This document shows, one piece after another, positions 16,656 to 25,076 of a stretch of 64,000 nt of DNA (position 1 is the first letter of the stretch; each line of letters starts with the position of its first letter). The stretch spans positions 2,666,001 through 2,730,000 of the forward strand of contig NZ_CP012697.1 of assembly GCF_001314225.1 (NCBI RefSeq), given 5' to 3'. This DNA is from Microbacterium sp. No. 7. Lineage in GTDB: Bacteria > Actinomycetota > Actinomycetes > Actinomycetales > Microbacteriaceae. The position numbers and the translations under genes were made by a program. The notes under the pieces are model-generated. The model was not told the origin of the DNA. It did not search any database and saw only the letters and a program-made list of their open reading frames with translations.

Positions 16656-17768
16656 TCACACCCCCTCGAACGACGCGAGGTACGCGCCGAACCGGGCGCG
16701 CTGGGCGGCGAGCCCCGTGTGCGGCGTCGCGTAGACGTGGTCGAGCACCGTGATCGGATCGGCCGGGACCGCCCCGATCGCCGCCGCGCGCATCTCGGCG
16801 GCGAAGGCGTCGGCCTCGCGCTCGACCTCGGCGGCGAACGCGTCGTCGTACGCGCCGCGTGCGCGCAGATGCGCCTCGAGCCGGGTGAGCGGGTCGCGGC
16901 GCCGCCAGGCCTCGACCTCGTCGGCGCTGCGGTAGCGCGTCGGATCGTCGGACGTGGTGTGCGGCCCCATCCGGTAGGTCACGGCCTCGATGAACGCCGG
17001 GCCATGGCCGCCGCGCGCGTGGTCGAGCGCCCAGCGCATCGCCGCGGTGCACGCGATCACGTCGTTGCCGTCGACGCGCACGCTGGGGATGCCGAAGCCC
17101 GGCGCGCGGCCCGCGATCGGATGCCTCGCCTGCACGCTCACCGGCTCCGAGATCGCCCAGTGGTTGTTGGAGCAGACGAAGACGACCGGTGCGCCGAACG
17201 ACGAGGCGAAGACCATCGCCTCGTTGACGTCGCCCTGGCTCGTCGCGCCGTCGCCGAAGTAGGCGACGGCCACCTGGTCCCCGCCGTCGCGCTGCACGCC
17301 CATGGCGTAGCCGACGGCGTGCAGGCTCTGCGCGCCGATGATGATCTGCGGGGTCGCGACGTGCAGCTCGTTCGGGTCGAAGGTCGACGCCACCTCGCCG
17401 CGCCAGCTCAGCACCAGGTCGGCGGGCCGGGCGCCGCGCGCGAAGAGCACGCCGTGCTCGCGGTAGCTGGGGAAGACGGCGTCGTCGGGCCGGCAGGCGC
17501 GGACGGTGCCGATCTGCGCCGCCTCCTGCCCCTGCGCGGGCGCCCAGAGACCGAGCTGCCCCTGTCTCTGCAGGGCGACGCCCTCGGCGTCGATGCGGCG
17601 CGTGAGCGCCATGTCGCGGTACAGGCCGCGGAGCGTCCCGTCGTCGATCCCGGCGCTCCACGGCTCCAGCAGCGGATCGACGACGCGGGTGCCGTCCTCG
17701 GTGAGCAGGCGCGCGACGGCGCCGATGTCGGTGGGGTTCGTCGTGCTCAGGGTGTGCATCATCGTCAT
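16656..17768 (-). CDS. bkdA1: Branched-chain 2-oxoacid dehydrogenase E1 alpha subunit
   Basis: 370 residues from ATG 17768 (GAGAGGG upstream). The thiamine-diphosphate/Mg motif is GDGATSQGDVNEAMVFASSF...NNHW, and the phosphorylation-loop-like YRMGPHTTSDDPTRYR is present. First gene of the E1a-E1b-E2 operon. E3 (lipoamide dehydrogenase) is not in the window and is probably shared. A minus-strand TACGCT at 17850-17845 could be its -10. It is divergent from an Lrp-type gene, which suggests regulation by branched-chain amino acids. Confidence 0.92.
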   Translation of the reverse strand: MTMMHTLSTTNPTDIGAVARLLTEDGTRVVDPLLEPWSAGIDDGTLRGLYRDMALTRRIDAEGVALQRQGQLGLWAPAQGQEAAQIGTVRACRPDDAVFPSYREHGVLFARGARPADLVLSWRGEVASTFDPNELHVATPQIIIGAQSLHAVGYAMGVQRDGGDQVAVAYFGDGATSQGDVNEAMVFASSFGAPVVFVCSNNHWAISEPVSVQARHPIAGRAPGFGIPSVRVDGNDVIACTAAMRWALDHARGGHGPAFIEAVTYRMGPHTTSDDPTRYRSADEVEAWRRRDPLTRLEAHLRARGAYDDAFAAEVEREADAFAAEMRAAAIGAVPADPITVLDHVYATPHTGLAAQRARFGAYLASFEGV

Positions 17769-17868
17769 CCCTCTCGTTCGCCCCGCGCCTTGTGGGCGCG
17801 GCAGCGGGTCACGGGGCCGACGGCGTCGTCGGCTGTTGCGACAGAGCGTACGTCGAGGTCGCACCTCG

Positions 17869-17931
17869 CTCAAGCATGTCGCGAAGCTTTGAGCATCTTG
17901 CGCATACCCGGCCGTTCAGGACTGCTACTCT
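17869..17931. promoter_or_regulatory. Lrp gene promoter and possible Lrp site
   Basis: TACTCT at 17926-17931 lies 8 nt before the Lrp ATG and fits a -10 for a leaderless mRNA. Upstream, CTCAAGC (17869) and GCTTTGAG (17886) form an imperfect inverted repeat, and AGCAT is repeated. This would suit autoregulated divergent control, but the match to an Lrp consensus is weak. Confidence 0.45.
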
Positions 17932-17939
17932 TTCGCATT

Positions 17940-18413
17940 ATGAGACTGCTCGACCGCACCGACATTGAGCTCCTGAGCGCCCTCGCCGACGACCACCGGG
18001 CGACCGTCGTCGCCCTCGCCGAGCGGCTCGGCCTCTCGCGCAACACGGTGCAGGCCCGCATGGCGAAGCTCGAGCGCTCGGGGGTGTTCCTCTCCTACGA
18101 GCACGCGATGTCGCCGCGCGCGCTGGGCTATCCCATCGAGGCGCTCATCAGCGTCGTCGTGCACCAGGCGAGCCTGCCGGCGATCGCCGACGAGCTCGCG
18201 GCGATCCCCGAGGTGCTGCACGCGCTCGGCCTCAGCGGTCAGACCGACCTCGTCGTGCGGGTCGCCGCGGTCGACACCCAGCACCTGTTCGACATCGACG
18301 AGCGGATCCTGGCGATCGACGGCGTCGAGCGCACCGAGACGTCGCTGGTGATGCAGGACGTCATCGCCTACCGGGTGCGGCCCCTGCTCGACGCCGCCCG
18401 CGCGGAGCGCTGA
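17940..18413 (+). CDS. Lrp/AsnC family transcriptional regulator
   Basis: 157 residues. N-terminal winged helix (LDRTDIELLSALADDHRATVVALAERLGLSRNTVQARMAKLE, split here by residue only) and a C-terminal RAM ligand domain (SLPAIADELAAIPEVLHALGLSG). It is divergent from the branched-chain dehydrogenase operon, so it very likely senses a branched-chain amino acid or keto acid and controls that operon. Its last 53 bp overlap the 3' end of the EamA gene on the other strand. Confidence 0.92.
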   Translation: MRLLDRTDIELLSALADDHRATVVALAERLGLSRNTVQARMAKLERSGVFLSYEHAMSPRALGYPIEALISVVVHQASLPAIADELAAIPEVLHALGLSGQTDLVVRVAAVDTQHLFDIDERILAIDGVERTETSLVMQDVIAYRVRPLLDAARAER

Positions 18414-19392
18414 GCAGCCGGCCCCGTACCGGAGGCGTGCGGTCGAGGCGCACGAGCACGACGCCGGCGAGGATGAGCGCGCCCCCGACGAGCTGCACGG
18501 GGGCCGGCGTCTCGGCCAGCAGCAGCCACGCGTACATGAGCGCGAAGAGCACCTCGCTGAGGCCGACGAACGACGCGAGCCGCGAGCCCAGATAGGGCAC
18601 CGCCATGACGCCCAGCGCATACCCCAGCGTCGTCGCGACGATCCCGACGAACAGGATCGGCACGATCCCCGGCACCTCGACGCCACGGAAGACCACCGTC
18701 ACCTCCGGGGCGGCGAACGGGAGGATGCCGGTGACGCCCAGCAGCGCCATGAACGCGGCGCCGATGAGGAGGCCCCCCGACGCGAGCGCGAGCGGCGGCA
18801 GGTCGTCGCCGGTGCGCTCCGCGAGGACGAAGTAGAAGCACACGCACACGGCCGCGCCGAGCGCGAAGAGCGTGCCGAGCGGGCCGAACCGCGCGCCCGC
18901 GATGTCGACGACGAGCACGAGCCCGGCGATCGCGACGACGGAGCCGCCGACCACGAGCCGGGAGGGCGCCCGGCGGGTGCGCAGCCAGACCCAGCCGACG
19001 AGGATCACCGGCGCCAGGTACTGGATGAGCAGGGCGACGGCGACCGGCATCCGCTGCATCGCCGTGAAGAACAGCAGCTGGCATCCGACCACGGGGAACA
19101 GGCCGAAGAGCACGAGCGACGACCAGTGCCGGCGCAGGAAGGCGCGCTCGCGGCGCACGGCGATGACGAGCATCGGCGACAGGACGAGCCCCGCGAGCCC
19201 CATCCTCACGACGAGCGCCGACGTGAGCGACCAGCCCGCCTCCAGCAGCGGCTTGACGAGCGGGCCGCTCGACGCGAAGGCGAGCGCCGACGCGACGCCG
19301 AGCACGATCCCGATCGAGCGCGGGGCCGACGCGACGGGCTCGATCGGCGGCGCGAGCGGGCCGACGAGCGGGACGGGGGCCGTCTGCGTCAC
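18361..19392 (-). CDS. EamA/DMT-family permease
   Basis: 343 residues with ten predicted membrane helices in two EamA repeats (about residues 25-150 and 165-305), for example IGIVLGVASALAFASSGPLV and YLGSRLASFVGLSEVLFALMYAW. Members export amino acids, nucleosides or other small metabolites. GTG 19392 follows GAAGGA at a good distance. It is divergent from the CGNR gene, with a clean palindromic operator candidate between them, so the CGNR protein may control this exporter. The substrate is unknown. Confidence 0.88.
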   Translation of the reverse strand: MTQTAPVPLVGPLAPPIEPVASAPRSIGIVLGVASALAFASSGPLVKPLLEAGWSLTSALVVRMGLAGLVLSPMLVIAVRRERAFLRRHWSSLVLFGLFPVVGCQLLFFTAMQRMPVAVALLIQYLAPVILVGWVWLRTRRAPSRLVVGGSVVAIAGLVLVVDIAGARFGPLGTLFALGAAVCVCFYFVLAERTGDDLPPLALASGGLLIGAAFMALLGVTGILPFAAPEVTVVFRGVEVPGIVPILFVGIVATTLGYALGVMAVPYLGSRLASFVGLSEVLFALMYAWLLLAETPAPVQLVGGALILAGVVLVRLDRTPPVRGRLLSAPRGRRRAGAAPGRR

Positions 19393-19426
19393 GGCGCATC
19401 CTTCGGGGTTCGGGCGGTCATGAGTG

Positions 19427-19444
19427 ACCGGTGTTTACACTGGT
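19427..19444. promoter_or_regulatory. 18-bp palindromic operator candidate
   Basis: ACCGGTGT-TT-ACACTGGT: the 8-bp arms match at 7 of 8 positions. It covers TACACT (19436-19441), a plausible -10 for the CGNR gene, and sits in the 96-bp gap between divergent EamA and CGNR genes. Binding by the CGNR protein is an inference from position. Confidence 0.6.
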
Positions 19445-19488
19445 GACGATGAGGGAGACGCTAGCGGGTCGATACGTCAGGAGTCAAG

Positions 19489-20049
19489 ATGCTTTTCATC
19501 CGTGACACGGAGATGGCGCTGAGGGCCGCGGTCGCGCTCGTCAACACGCTGCCCGAGTGCAGTCCCGACGGCGAGGACCACCTCGTGGGCGGCGACGACT
19601 TCGAGGCGTACATCGCCGTCTACCCCTACACGGGCGCGCTCGTGCGCGACGAGCAGGAGCTGGCCGCCGTGCGCGCCCACCGGCGCCGCCTCCGCGCCCT
19701 GTGGGACGTCGGCCGCGACGACGCCGTGCCGCTCGTGAACGCGATGCTGCGCGACGGGCGCGCGCTCCCCCAGCTGGTGCGGCACGAGGGCTTCGACTGG
19801 CACATCCACGCCGCCGACGACAGCGCGCCGCTCGCGACGCGCATGCTCGTCGAGGCCGGCATGGCGTTCGTCGACGTCATCCGCTCCGACGAGTGGGGCC
19901 GGGTGCGCGTCTGCGCCGCGGACGACTGCACGGCCGTGTACATCGACTACTCGAAGAACGGCTCCAAGCGCTACTGCGACGTCGGCAACTGCGGCAACCG
20001 CATGAACGTCAACGCCTACCGTCGCCGGAAGGCGCGAGAGAGCGCCTGA
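19489..20049 (+). CDS. CGNR zinc-finger (ABATE domain) regulator
   Basis: 186 residues. N-terminal ABATE-type domain (LRAAVALVNTLPE onwards) and a C-terminal zinc-finger with CAADDCTAVYIDYSKNGSKRYC followed by GNCGNRMNVNAYRRRK, the CGNR signature (motif given in two parts). These proteins are putative stress-linked transcription factors. ATG 19489 follows CAGGAG. It is divergent from the EamA exporter; its tail overlaps the 3' end of the alpha/beta hydrolase gene by 41 bp. Confidence 0.9.
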   Translation: MLFIRDTEMALRAAVALVNTLPECSPDGEDHLVGGDDFEAYIAVYPYTGALVRDEQELAAVRAHRRRLRALWDVGRDDAVPLVNAMLRDGRALPQLVRHEGFDWHIHAADDSAPLATRMLVEAGMAFVDVIRSDEWGRVRVCAADDCTAVYIDYSKNGSKRYCDVGNCGNRMNVNAYRRRKARESA

Positions 20050-20908
20050 TCGCCTCCGCGGCCGGCTGCGGCGTCTCGTAGTGGATGAGGTGGCCGACCG
20101 CCGGGATCTCGACGAGCTCGGCGTCCGGGAAGAGCGTCTGCAGGCGCCGCTCGGCCTCGATCGGGGTGATGTCGTCGAGCTGCGCCGCGATCAGCAGCGT
20201 CGGCTGCGCGATGCGCGGGGCGAACTGCCGCACGTCGTTCGACACCGAGGCGACGAACGCCTGCAGCAGCACGTCGCGGTCGGCGAAGCGCGAGAAGTAC
20301 GTGTCGTGCTGGTCGTGGACGAACGCGCGCAGCCCGCGGTCGCGCGTCTTGGCCATCGACGCGCTCATGACCCGCACGATGAGCCGGTTGCGCAGCAGCG
20401 CCTCGCCCACGCGGCGCGGCAGGGCCGCGCCCGCACGGTAGTACAGCACCGCGAGGCGGGTGAGGATGCCGCGGGGCCCCTCCAGCGCGGGGGCGCCGAT
20501 GGGGTTGACGAGGATCACGCGCGGCGTCTCGAGTCCCCCGGCGACCGCCGCCGCGACGACGATCGAGCCGAACGAATGGCCGAGCACGGGCGCGCCCGGC
20601 GCCGTCGCGGCCGCGAACGCCGTCAGCCAGCGCGCGTATGCGTCGATCGTGTGCACGGTGCCCGGCAGCGGCGGCGTCTCGCCGAAGCCCGGCAGGTCGG
20701 GCGAGACGACGCGGACGCCGTCGAGGTGCGCCACGACCGGCTCGAGCCCGTGGTGGTCGCCGCGGAACCCGTGCACGAGCACGAGCGTCGTCTCCGCGTG
20801 CGGATCGCCGTAGACCCAGTACGCCGTCGTCCCGCCGAGCACGTCGACCTCGCGGCGCTCGACGGGGATCGCCGCGAGACGCTCGGCATAGGGGTTCGGG
20901 CCGCTCAC
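20009..20908 (-). CDS. Alpha/beta-hydrolase fold protein
   Basis: 299 residues. LVLVHGFRGDHHG (oxyanion HG), nucleophile elbow GHSFGS, the acid near AAQLDDITP and the catalytic His in AVGHLIHYE are all in order. The substrate is unknown; it resembles small esterases and haloperoxidase-like hydrolases. It starts at GTG 20908 with TAGACT (minus strand, 20920-20915) 6 nt upstream, suggesting a leaderless mRNA. Convergent and slightly overlapping with the CGNR gene. Confidence 0.88.
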   Translation of the reverse strand: MSGPNPYAERLAAIPVERREVDVLGGTTAYWVYGDPHAETTLVLVHGFRGDHHGLEPVVAHLDGVRVVSPDLPGFGETPPLPGTVHTIDAYARWLTAFAAATAPGAPVLGHSFGSIVVAAAVAGGLETPRVILVNPIGAPALEGPRGILTRLAVLYYRAGAALPRRVGEALLRNRLIVRVMSASMAKTRDRGLRAFVHDQHDTYFSRFADRDVLLQAFVASVSNDVRQFAPRIAQPTLLIAAQLDDITPIEAERRLQTLFPDAELVEIPAVGHLIHYETPQPAAEAIRRSLAPSGDGRR

Positions 20909-20998
20909 CCGTCGAGTCTACGTTCGCCGCGCGCCCGCGCCGTCTCGCCCGGCCCCGTCGGTTTGCCGATGTCGGTGCTCGGGCCTAGCGTCGTTGTC

Positions 20999-21793
20999 AT
21001 GAACGAGCGGCGGCCCGACACCCTCCCCCTGTGGGACGACGACGAGTGGCACGACGGCGAGCGGCGCGACGGTCCGGGGCAGGCCGACGAGCCCGCCCCG
21101 GCGCCGACCCCCGAGTGGGCGCACCGCCTCGGCGTGTTCGACCTGGAGACGACGGGCGTCGACGTGGCGGGCGATCGCATCGTGACGGCGCACGTGGGCG
21201 TGCTCGCCGCCGACGGCACCGCGATCAGCGCGCGGACGTGGCTGGCCGACCCCGGCGTTCCCATTCCCGCGGCGGCATCCGAGGTGCACGGCATCACGAC
21301 GGCGCATGCGCGGGCGTCGGGCCGGCCCGCGCGCGAGGTCGTCGCCGAGATCATCGACGCCCTGCGCGAGCTGTTCGCCCAGGGCATTCCCGTCGTGGCA
21401 TACAACGCGCCGTTCGACTTCTCCCTGCTGCGGCACGAGGCCCTGCGGCACGGCATCCCGCCCATCGACGATCCCGCCCCCGTCATCGACCCGCTCGTCG
21501 TCGACAAGCGCGTCGATCGCTTCCGCAAGGGCAAGCGCACCCTCGAGGCGGTCGCGCAGCACTACGCCGTGCCGCTCGACGGCGCGCACGACGCGTCGGC
21601 CGACGCGACCGCGGCCGGACGCGTCGCACAGGCGATCGCGAGCCGCTTCGAGCTGCCCGCGTCGGCGCTCGACCTGCACGCCGAGCAGGTCGGCTGGGCG
21701 CAGGAGCAGTCGGCGAGCCTGACCGAGTACCTCGTGCGCGTGGGACGGCTCGACCCCGCCGAGGAGCTCGACGGCAGCTGGCCGATCCGCTGA
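20999..21793 (+). CDS. DnaQ-like 3'-5' exonuclease
   Basis: 264 residues. DEDDh exonuclease motifs: ExoI FDLETTG, ExoII AYNAPFDFSLL, ExoIII HDASADATAAGR with the catalytic His-Asp. An acidic, Pro-rich N-terminus of about 40 residues precedes the domain. It is a stand-alone proofreading-type or RNase-T-like nuclease; the gene is too short and isolated to call the polymerase III epsilon subunit firmly. TAGCGT (20986-20991) lies 7 nt before the ATG, another leaderless-type start. Confidence 0.88.
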   Translation: MNERRPDTLPLWDDDEWHDGERRDGPGQADEPAPAPTPEWAHRLGVFDLETTGVDVAGDRIVTAHVGVLAADGTAISARTWLADPGVPIPAAASEVHGITTAHARASGRPAREVVAEIIDALRELFAQGIPVVAYNAPFDFSLLRHEALRHGIPPIDDPAPVIDPLVVDKRVDRFRKGKRTLEAVAQHYAVPLDGAHDASADATAAGRVAQAIASRFELPASALDLHAEQVGWAQEQSASLTEYLVRVGRLDPAEELDGSWPIR

Positions 21794-21823
21794 GCCCGAT
21801 CCCCGGGCCCGCACCGCCCGCCC

Positions 21824-22597
21824 TCAGCGCTGCCCGCGCAGATCGCCCACGAGGAACGCGACGCTCGACTGGTAGGGGTGCGCCTGCACGATGATCATGC
21901 CCGGCGAGGACTCGACGCCGCCCTCGCACTCCTCGCACACGAAGGGTGCGCCGGACTGCCGCTCGACGATCGTCTGAGGCTCCACGTCGACGAGGTCGAA
22001 CCCGACGAGCAGGCCGCCGGCCCGCACGTCGTCGCTCTCCCCGCACATCGAGCCGGAGCGTCCCCGCACCTCGAGCGTGACGCAGGTCTGCGCGCCGCCG
22101 GCGGCCGTCCCCCACCAGACGAGCGCCTCCTCGTACTGCGCGAGCAGCGTCACCCCGGCATCCCATCCGCCGTGCGCCGTCACCTCGGACGTCGGCGTCG
22201 CCTGCACGCGCTCCCGGCTCGCCTCGCTGTCGGTGACCCATCCCCCGAGCACCAGCGGCTGCGGCGCCGTTCCGCCCTCGACCGCCGACGCGGCGCCCCA
22301 CCGGAACCCCAGCACCCCGGCGGCGACGACCAGCACCGCCACGAGAGCGGCCCGCAGCCATCTCCCCCGCGGCGCGTGCCGCCGCGGGGCGTCGAGCACG
22401 GCCGTCGTCGCGGAGCCCTCCGGGTGCGCACGGTGCGCCGCCGACGGGACGGGCAGCTCGGGACGGCGCGGGGCGACGACGGGGGTGCGCGCGGCCTCCA
22501 GCTCTTCGAGCCGGCGCAGCTGCGCGGCATCCAGGCGCCCGCCGCCGGGCCCGTAGGCCAGCGCGCGCAGCGCCTCGAGCTCGGGATCGGACGTCAC
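21824..22597 (-). CDS. Hypothetical single-pass membrane protein
   Basis: 257 residues, not recognised. Cytoplasmic N-terminus of about 80 residues rich in Arg/Leu/Pro, one transmembrane helix (about 82-100, LRAALVAVLVVAAGVLGF), then an extracytoplasmic region of about 150 residues with four or five cysteines (CVTLEV, SMCGES, CEECEG) that could form disulfides or bind metal. The start GTG 22597 lacks a strong ribosome site. It follows the rpmE2 terminator on the same strand, so it probably has its own promoter. Confidence 0.7.
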   Translation of the reverse strand: MTSDPELEALRALAYGPGGGRLDAAQLRRLEELEAARTPVVAPRRPELPVPSAAHRAHPEGSATTAVLDAPRRHAPRGRWLRAALVAVLVVAAGVLGFRWGAASAVEGGTAPQPLVLGGWVTDSEASRERVQATPTSEVTAHGGWDAGVTLLAQYEEALVWWGTAAGGAQTCVTLEVRGRSGSMCGESDDVRAGGLLVGFDLVDVEPQTIVERQSGAPFVCEECEGGVESSPGMIIVQAHPYQSSVAFLVGDLRGQR

Positions 22598-22634
22598 GTC
22601 CCCAGCATCCCATGGCCACGGCGCGCCGGAACGA

Positions 22635-22662
22635 CGAAGGCCCCGCCGGAGCGGGGCCTTCG
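22635..22662 (-). terminator. Terminator of rpmE2
   Basis: Perfect 12-bp stem (22635-22646 with 22651-22662) and a CGGA tetraloop, 17 bp past the rpmE2 stop. Confidence 0.85.
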
Positions 22663-22678
22663 CGGGGTGGCGGCGTGC

Positions 22679-22930
22679 TTACTTGCTGCCGAAGTTCTTG
22701 AAGCGCTGGTTGAACTTCTCGACGCGGCCGGCCGAGTCCATGATGCGCTGCTTGCCCGTGTAGAACGGGTGCGACGCGGAGGAGATCTCGACGTCGATGA
22801 CGGGATACGTCACGCCGTCGAGCTCGATCGTCTTGTCGCTCGTGACCGTCGAACGGGTCAGAAAGGTCTCGCCGGAGCCGAGGTCGCGGAACACGACCGC
22901 CTGGTACTCGGGGTGGATGTCGGTCTTCAT
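22679..22930 (-). CDS. rpmE2: 50S ribosomal protein L31 type B
   Basis: 83 residues, starting MKTDIHPEY and ending with [11 protein letters not shown], with ASHPFYTGK in the middle. There are no cysteines, so this is the zinc-independent type B form. Its start ATG 22930 follows AGAAGGAT. A -10-like TAGAAT (minus strand, 23010-23005) gives a leader of about 70 nt that contains two short inverted repeats (GGTGCG/CGCACC and CCTGG/CCAGG), which could be regulatory. Confidence 0.95.
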   Translation of the reverse strand: MKTDIHPEYQAVVFRDLGSGETFLTRSTVTSDKTIELDGVTYPVIDVEISSASHPFYTGKQRIMDSAGRVEKFNQRFKNFGSK

Positions 22931-23010
22931 GATGATCCTTCTCAGAGGCGCCCTGGATTTTGCCAGGACAGTCGAAGTCTGCGGTGCGAACGCACCAAAG
23001 AGCGATTCTA

Positions 23011-23808
23011 TCAGCTTTCGGATGCCGCGACGGCCCGCGCCGCATAGCGCCCGTCGGCCTCGGTCAGCGCGATCTCCATGCCGAACGTCGCCGTCAGGTT
23101 CTGCGCCGTGAGCGTCTCGGCGATCGGCCCCTGCGCGACGACGCGGCCCTCGCGCAGCAGCAGCACGTGCGTGAACCCGACGGGGATCTCCTCGACGTGG
23201 TGCGTCACCATCACCATCGCCGGCGTGCCGGGGGCCTGCGCGTAGCCGCTGAGCAGGCCGAGCAGCTCCTCGCGCGCCCCGAGGTCGAGGCTCGCGGTGG
23301 GCTCGTCGAGCAGCAGCAGCTCCGGGTCGGTCATGACCGCGCGCGCGATCTGCACGCGCTTCTGCTCTCCGTCGGAGAGCGTGCCGAACGTGCGCTCGGC
23401 GAGCTGGTCGAGCCGCCACTCCGCGAGCACGCGGCGGGCGCGGCGCTCGTCGACCGATTCGTACCGCTCGCGCCAGCGGCCGAGCACCGAGTACGCCGCG
23501 GTCAGCACGACGTCGATCACGGTCTCCTCGTGCGGCACGCGACGCGCCATCGACGACGAGGCGAACCCGATGCGCGGGCGCAGCTCGAACACGTCGGAGC
23601 GTCCGAGCCGCTCGTCGAGGATCGTCACGGTGCCCGACGTCGGGTGGATCAGCGTGAACGCGAGCTGCAGCAGCGTCGTCTTCCCGGCGCCGTTGGGGCC
23701 GAGCACGACCCAGCGCTCGTCGCCGTTGACGGTCCAGTCGACCCCGTCGACGATATTGCGGCTGTGACGGCGGACGACGACATCGGAGAAATCGAGGGCC
23801 TGGGGCAT
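23011..23808 (-). CDS. ABC transporter ATP-binding protein, ModF/YlmA-like
   Basis: 265 residues. Walker [10 protein letters not shown], signature LSDGEQKR, Walker [13 protein letters not shown] and the switch His in [10 protein letters not shown]. There is no membrane partner beside it; it resembles stand-alone ATPases such as ModF or YlmA. A TAGGCT (minus strand, 23821-23816) 7 nt before the ATG overlaps the last codons of glgA, so it may be transcribed alone as a leaderless message. The cargo or target is unknown. Confidence 0.85.
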   Translation of the reverse strand: MPQALDFSDVVVRRHSRNIVDGVDWTVNGDERWVVLGPNGAGKTTLLQLAFTLIHPTSGTVTILDERLGRSDVFELRPRIGFASSSMARRVPHEETVIDVVLTAAYSVLGRWRERYESVDERRARRVLAEWRLDQLAERTFGTLSDGEQKRVQIARAVMTDPELLLLDEPTASLDLGAREELLGLLSGYAQAPGTPAMVMVTHHVEEIPVGFTHVLLLREGRVVAQGPIAETLTAQNLTATFGMEIALTEADGRYAARAVAASES

Positions 23809-23818
23809 GCCCCCAAGC

Positions 23819-25030
23819 CTATCGGCCGGGTGCGCCCGCGCGACCCGACGCCACGACCTCCCGGTAGAGTGCGGCCGTCGCGTCGGCGATGGCGCTCCAG
23901 CTGAAGTCCTCGGCCGCCCGCCGCCGGCCCGCCTCGCCGTAGGCGCGCGCCTTCGCGGGGTCGGAGACGACCTCGGTGAGCACGGCCGCGAGGTCGGAGA
24001 CGAACCGCTCGGGGTCGGTCGGCGTGCCGGTGCCGTCCTGCACCTGCTCGATGGGCACGAGCCGGCCCGTCACGCCGTCCACGACGACCTCGGGGATGCC
24101 GCCCGTCGCGGTGCCCACGACCGCGGCGCCGCACGCCATGGCCTCCAGGTTGACGATGCCGAGCGGCTCGTACACCGAGGGGCACACGAACGTCGTCGCG
24201 CTGGAGAGGATGGCGCACAGCTGCTCGCGCGGCAGGAACTCCTCGATCCACACGACGCCGTCGCGCTGCGCCTGCAGGTCGCGCACGAGCCCCTGCACCT
24301 CGGCCATGATCTCGGGCGTGTCGGGCGCCCCGGCGCAGAGGACGAGCTGCACGTCCCGGGGCAGGCGCTCGGCGGCGCGCAGGAAGTAGGGCAGGCCCTT
24401 CTGGCGCGTGATGCGCCCGACGAACACGACCGACGGACGCGCCGGGTCGATGCCGAGGCGCTCCAGCAGCGCGGCGTCCTCCCGCGGGTGCCAGGCCTCG
24501 ACGTCGATGCCGTTGTAGATGACCTTGACCCGGTCGGGGTCGAGCGACGGATAGCTGCGCAGGATGTCCTGGCGCATGCCCTCGCTCACCGCGACGATCG
24601 CCGCGGCGCCCTCGTAGGCGGTCTTCTCGATGTAGCTCGAGACGGCGTACCCGCCGCCCAGCTGCTCCGCCTTCCACGGCCGCAGCGGCTCGAGCGAGTG
24701 CGCCGTGACGACGTGCGGGATGCCGTGCAGCAGCGAGGCGAGGTGGCCGGCGAAGTTCGCGTACCAGGTGTGGCTGTGCACGACATCGGCGCCCGCGACG
24801 TCGCCGACGATCTCCAGATCGGTGCCGAGCGTCTGGATCGCGGCGTTCGCCGAGCGCAGCTCCGCGGGCACGCCGTACGACGTCGTGCCGTCCTCGTCGC
24901 GCTCCGCCCCGAAGGCCCTGACGTGCACGTCGATGGCCGTGCGCAGGGCGCGCACGAGCTCGGTGACATGCACTCCGGCACCCCCATAGATCTCCGGCGG
25001 ATACTCCTTCGTGACCACGTCGACTCGCAT
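23819..25030 (-). CDS. glgA: Glycogen synthase, actinobacterial GT4 type
   Basis: 403 residues. Two Rossmann halves of a GT-B fold: YPPEIYGGAGVHVTELVRAL at the N-terminus, SSYIEKTAYEGAAAIVAVSEGM, VIYNGID, VGRITRQKG, and the donor-binding EPLGIVNLEAMACG. GT4 enzymes of this group make glycogen or, as GlgM in mycobacteria, maltose-1-phosphate from ADP-glucose. ATG 25030 is only 46 bp from the divergent glgC start, so the two share a very compact promoter. Confidence 0.92.
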   Translation of the reverse strand: MRVDVVTKEYPPEIYGGAGVHVTELVRALRTAIDVHVRAFGAERDEDGTTSYGVPAELRSANAAIQTLGTDLEIVGDVAGADVVHSHTWYANFAGHLASLLHGIPHVVTAHSLEPLRPWKAEQLGGGYAVSSYIEKTAYEGAAAIVAVSEGMRQDILRSYPSLDPDRVKVIYNGIDVEAWHPREDAALLERLGIDPARPSVVFVGRITRQKGLPYFLRAAERLPRDVQLVLCAGAPDTPEIMAEVQGLVRDLQAQRDGVVWIEEFLPREQLCAILSSATTFVCPSVYEPLGIVNLEAMACGAAVVGTATGGIPEVVVDGVTGRLVPIEQVQDGTGTPTDPERFVSDLAAVLTEVVSDPAKARAYGEAGRRRAAEDFSWSAIADATAALYREVVASGRAGAPGR

Positions 25031-25076
25031 GAAACGAACGCTAGTACAGCGCGCCTTTCCGGCATAGTCTGAAGCC

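Noticed and set aside
14320..17661. A 1113-residue fusion reading through the E1 and E2 genes
   Set aside because: Only the last 439 residues have recognisable E2 domains; the rest is an Arg-rich out-of-frame reading of E1 alpha and beta.
17769..17939. Firm Lrp operator
   Set aside because: Only an imperfect inverted repeat is present; kept as a low-confidence region, not a site.
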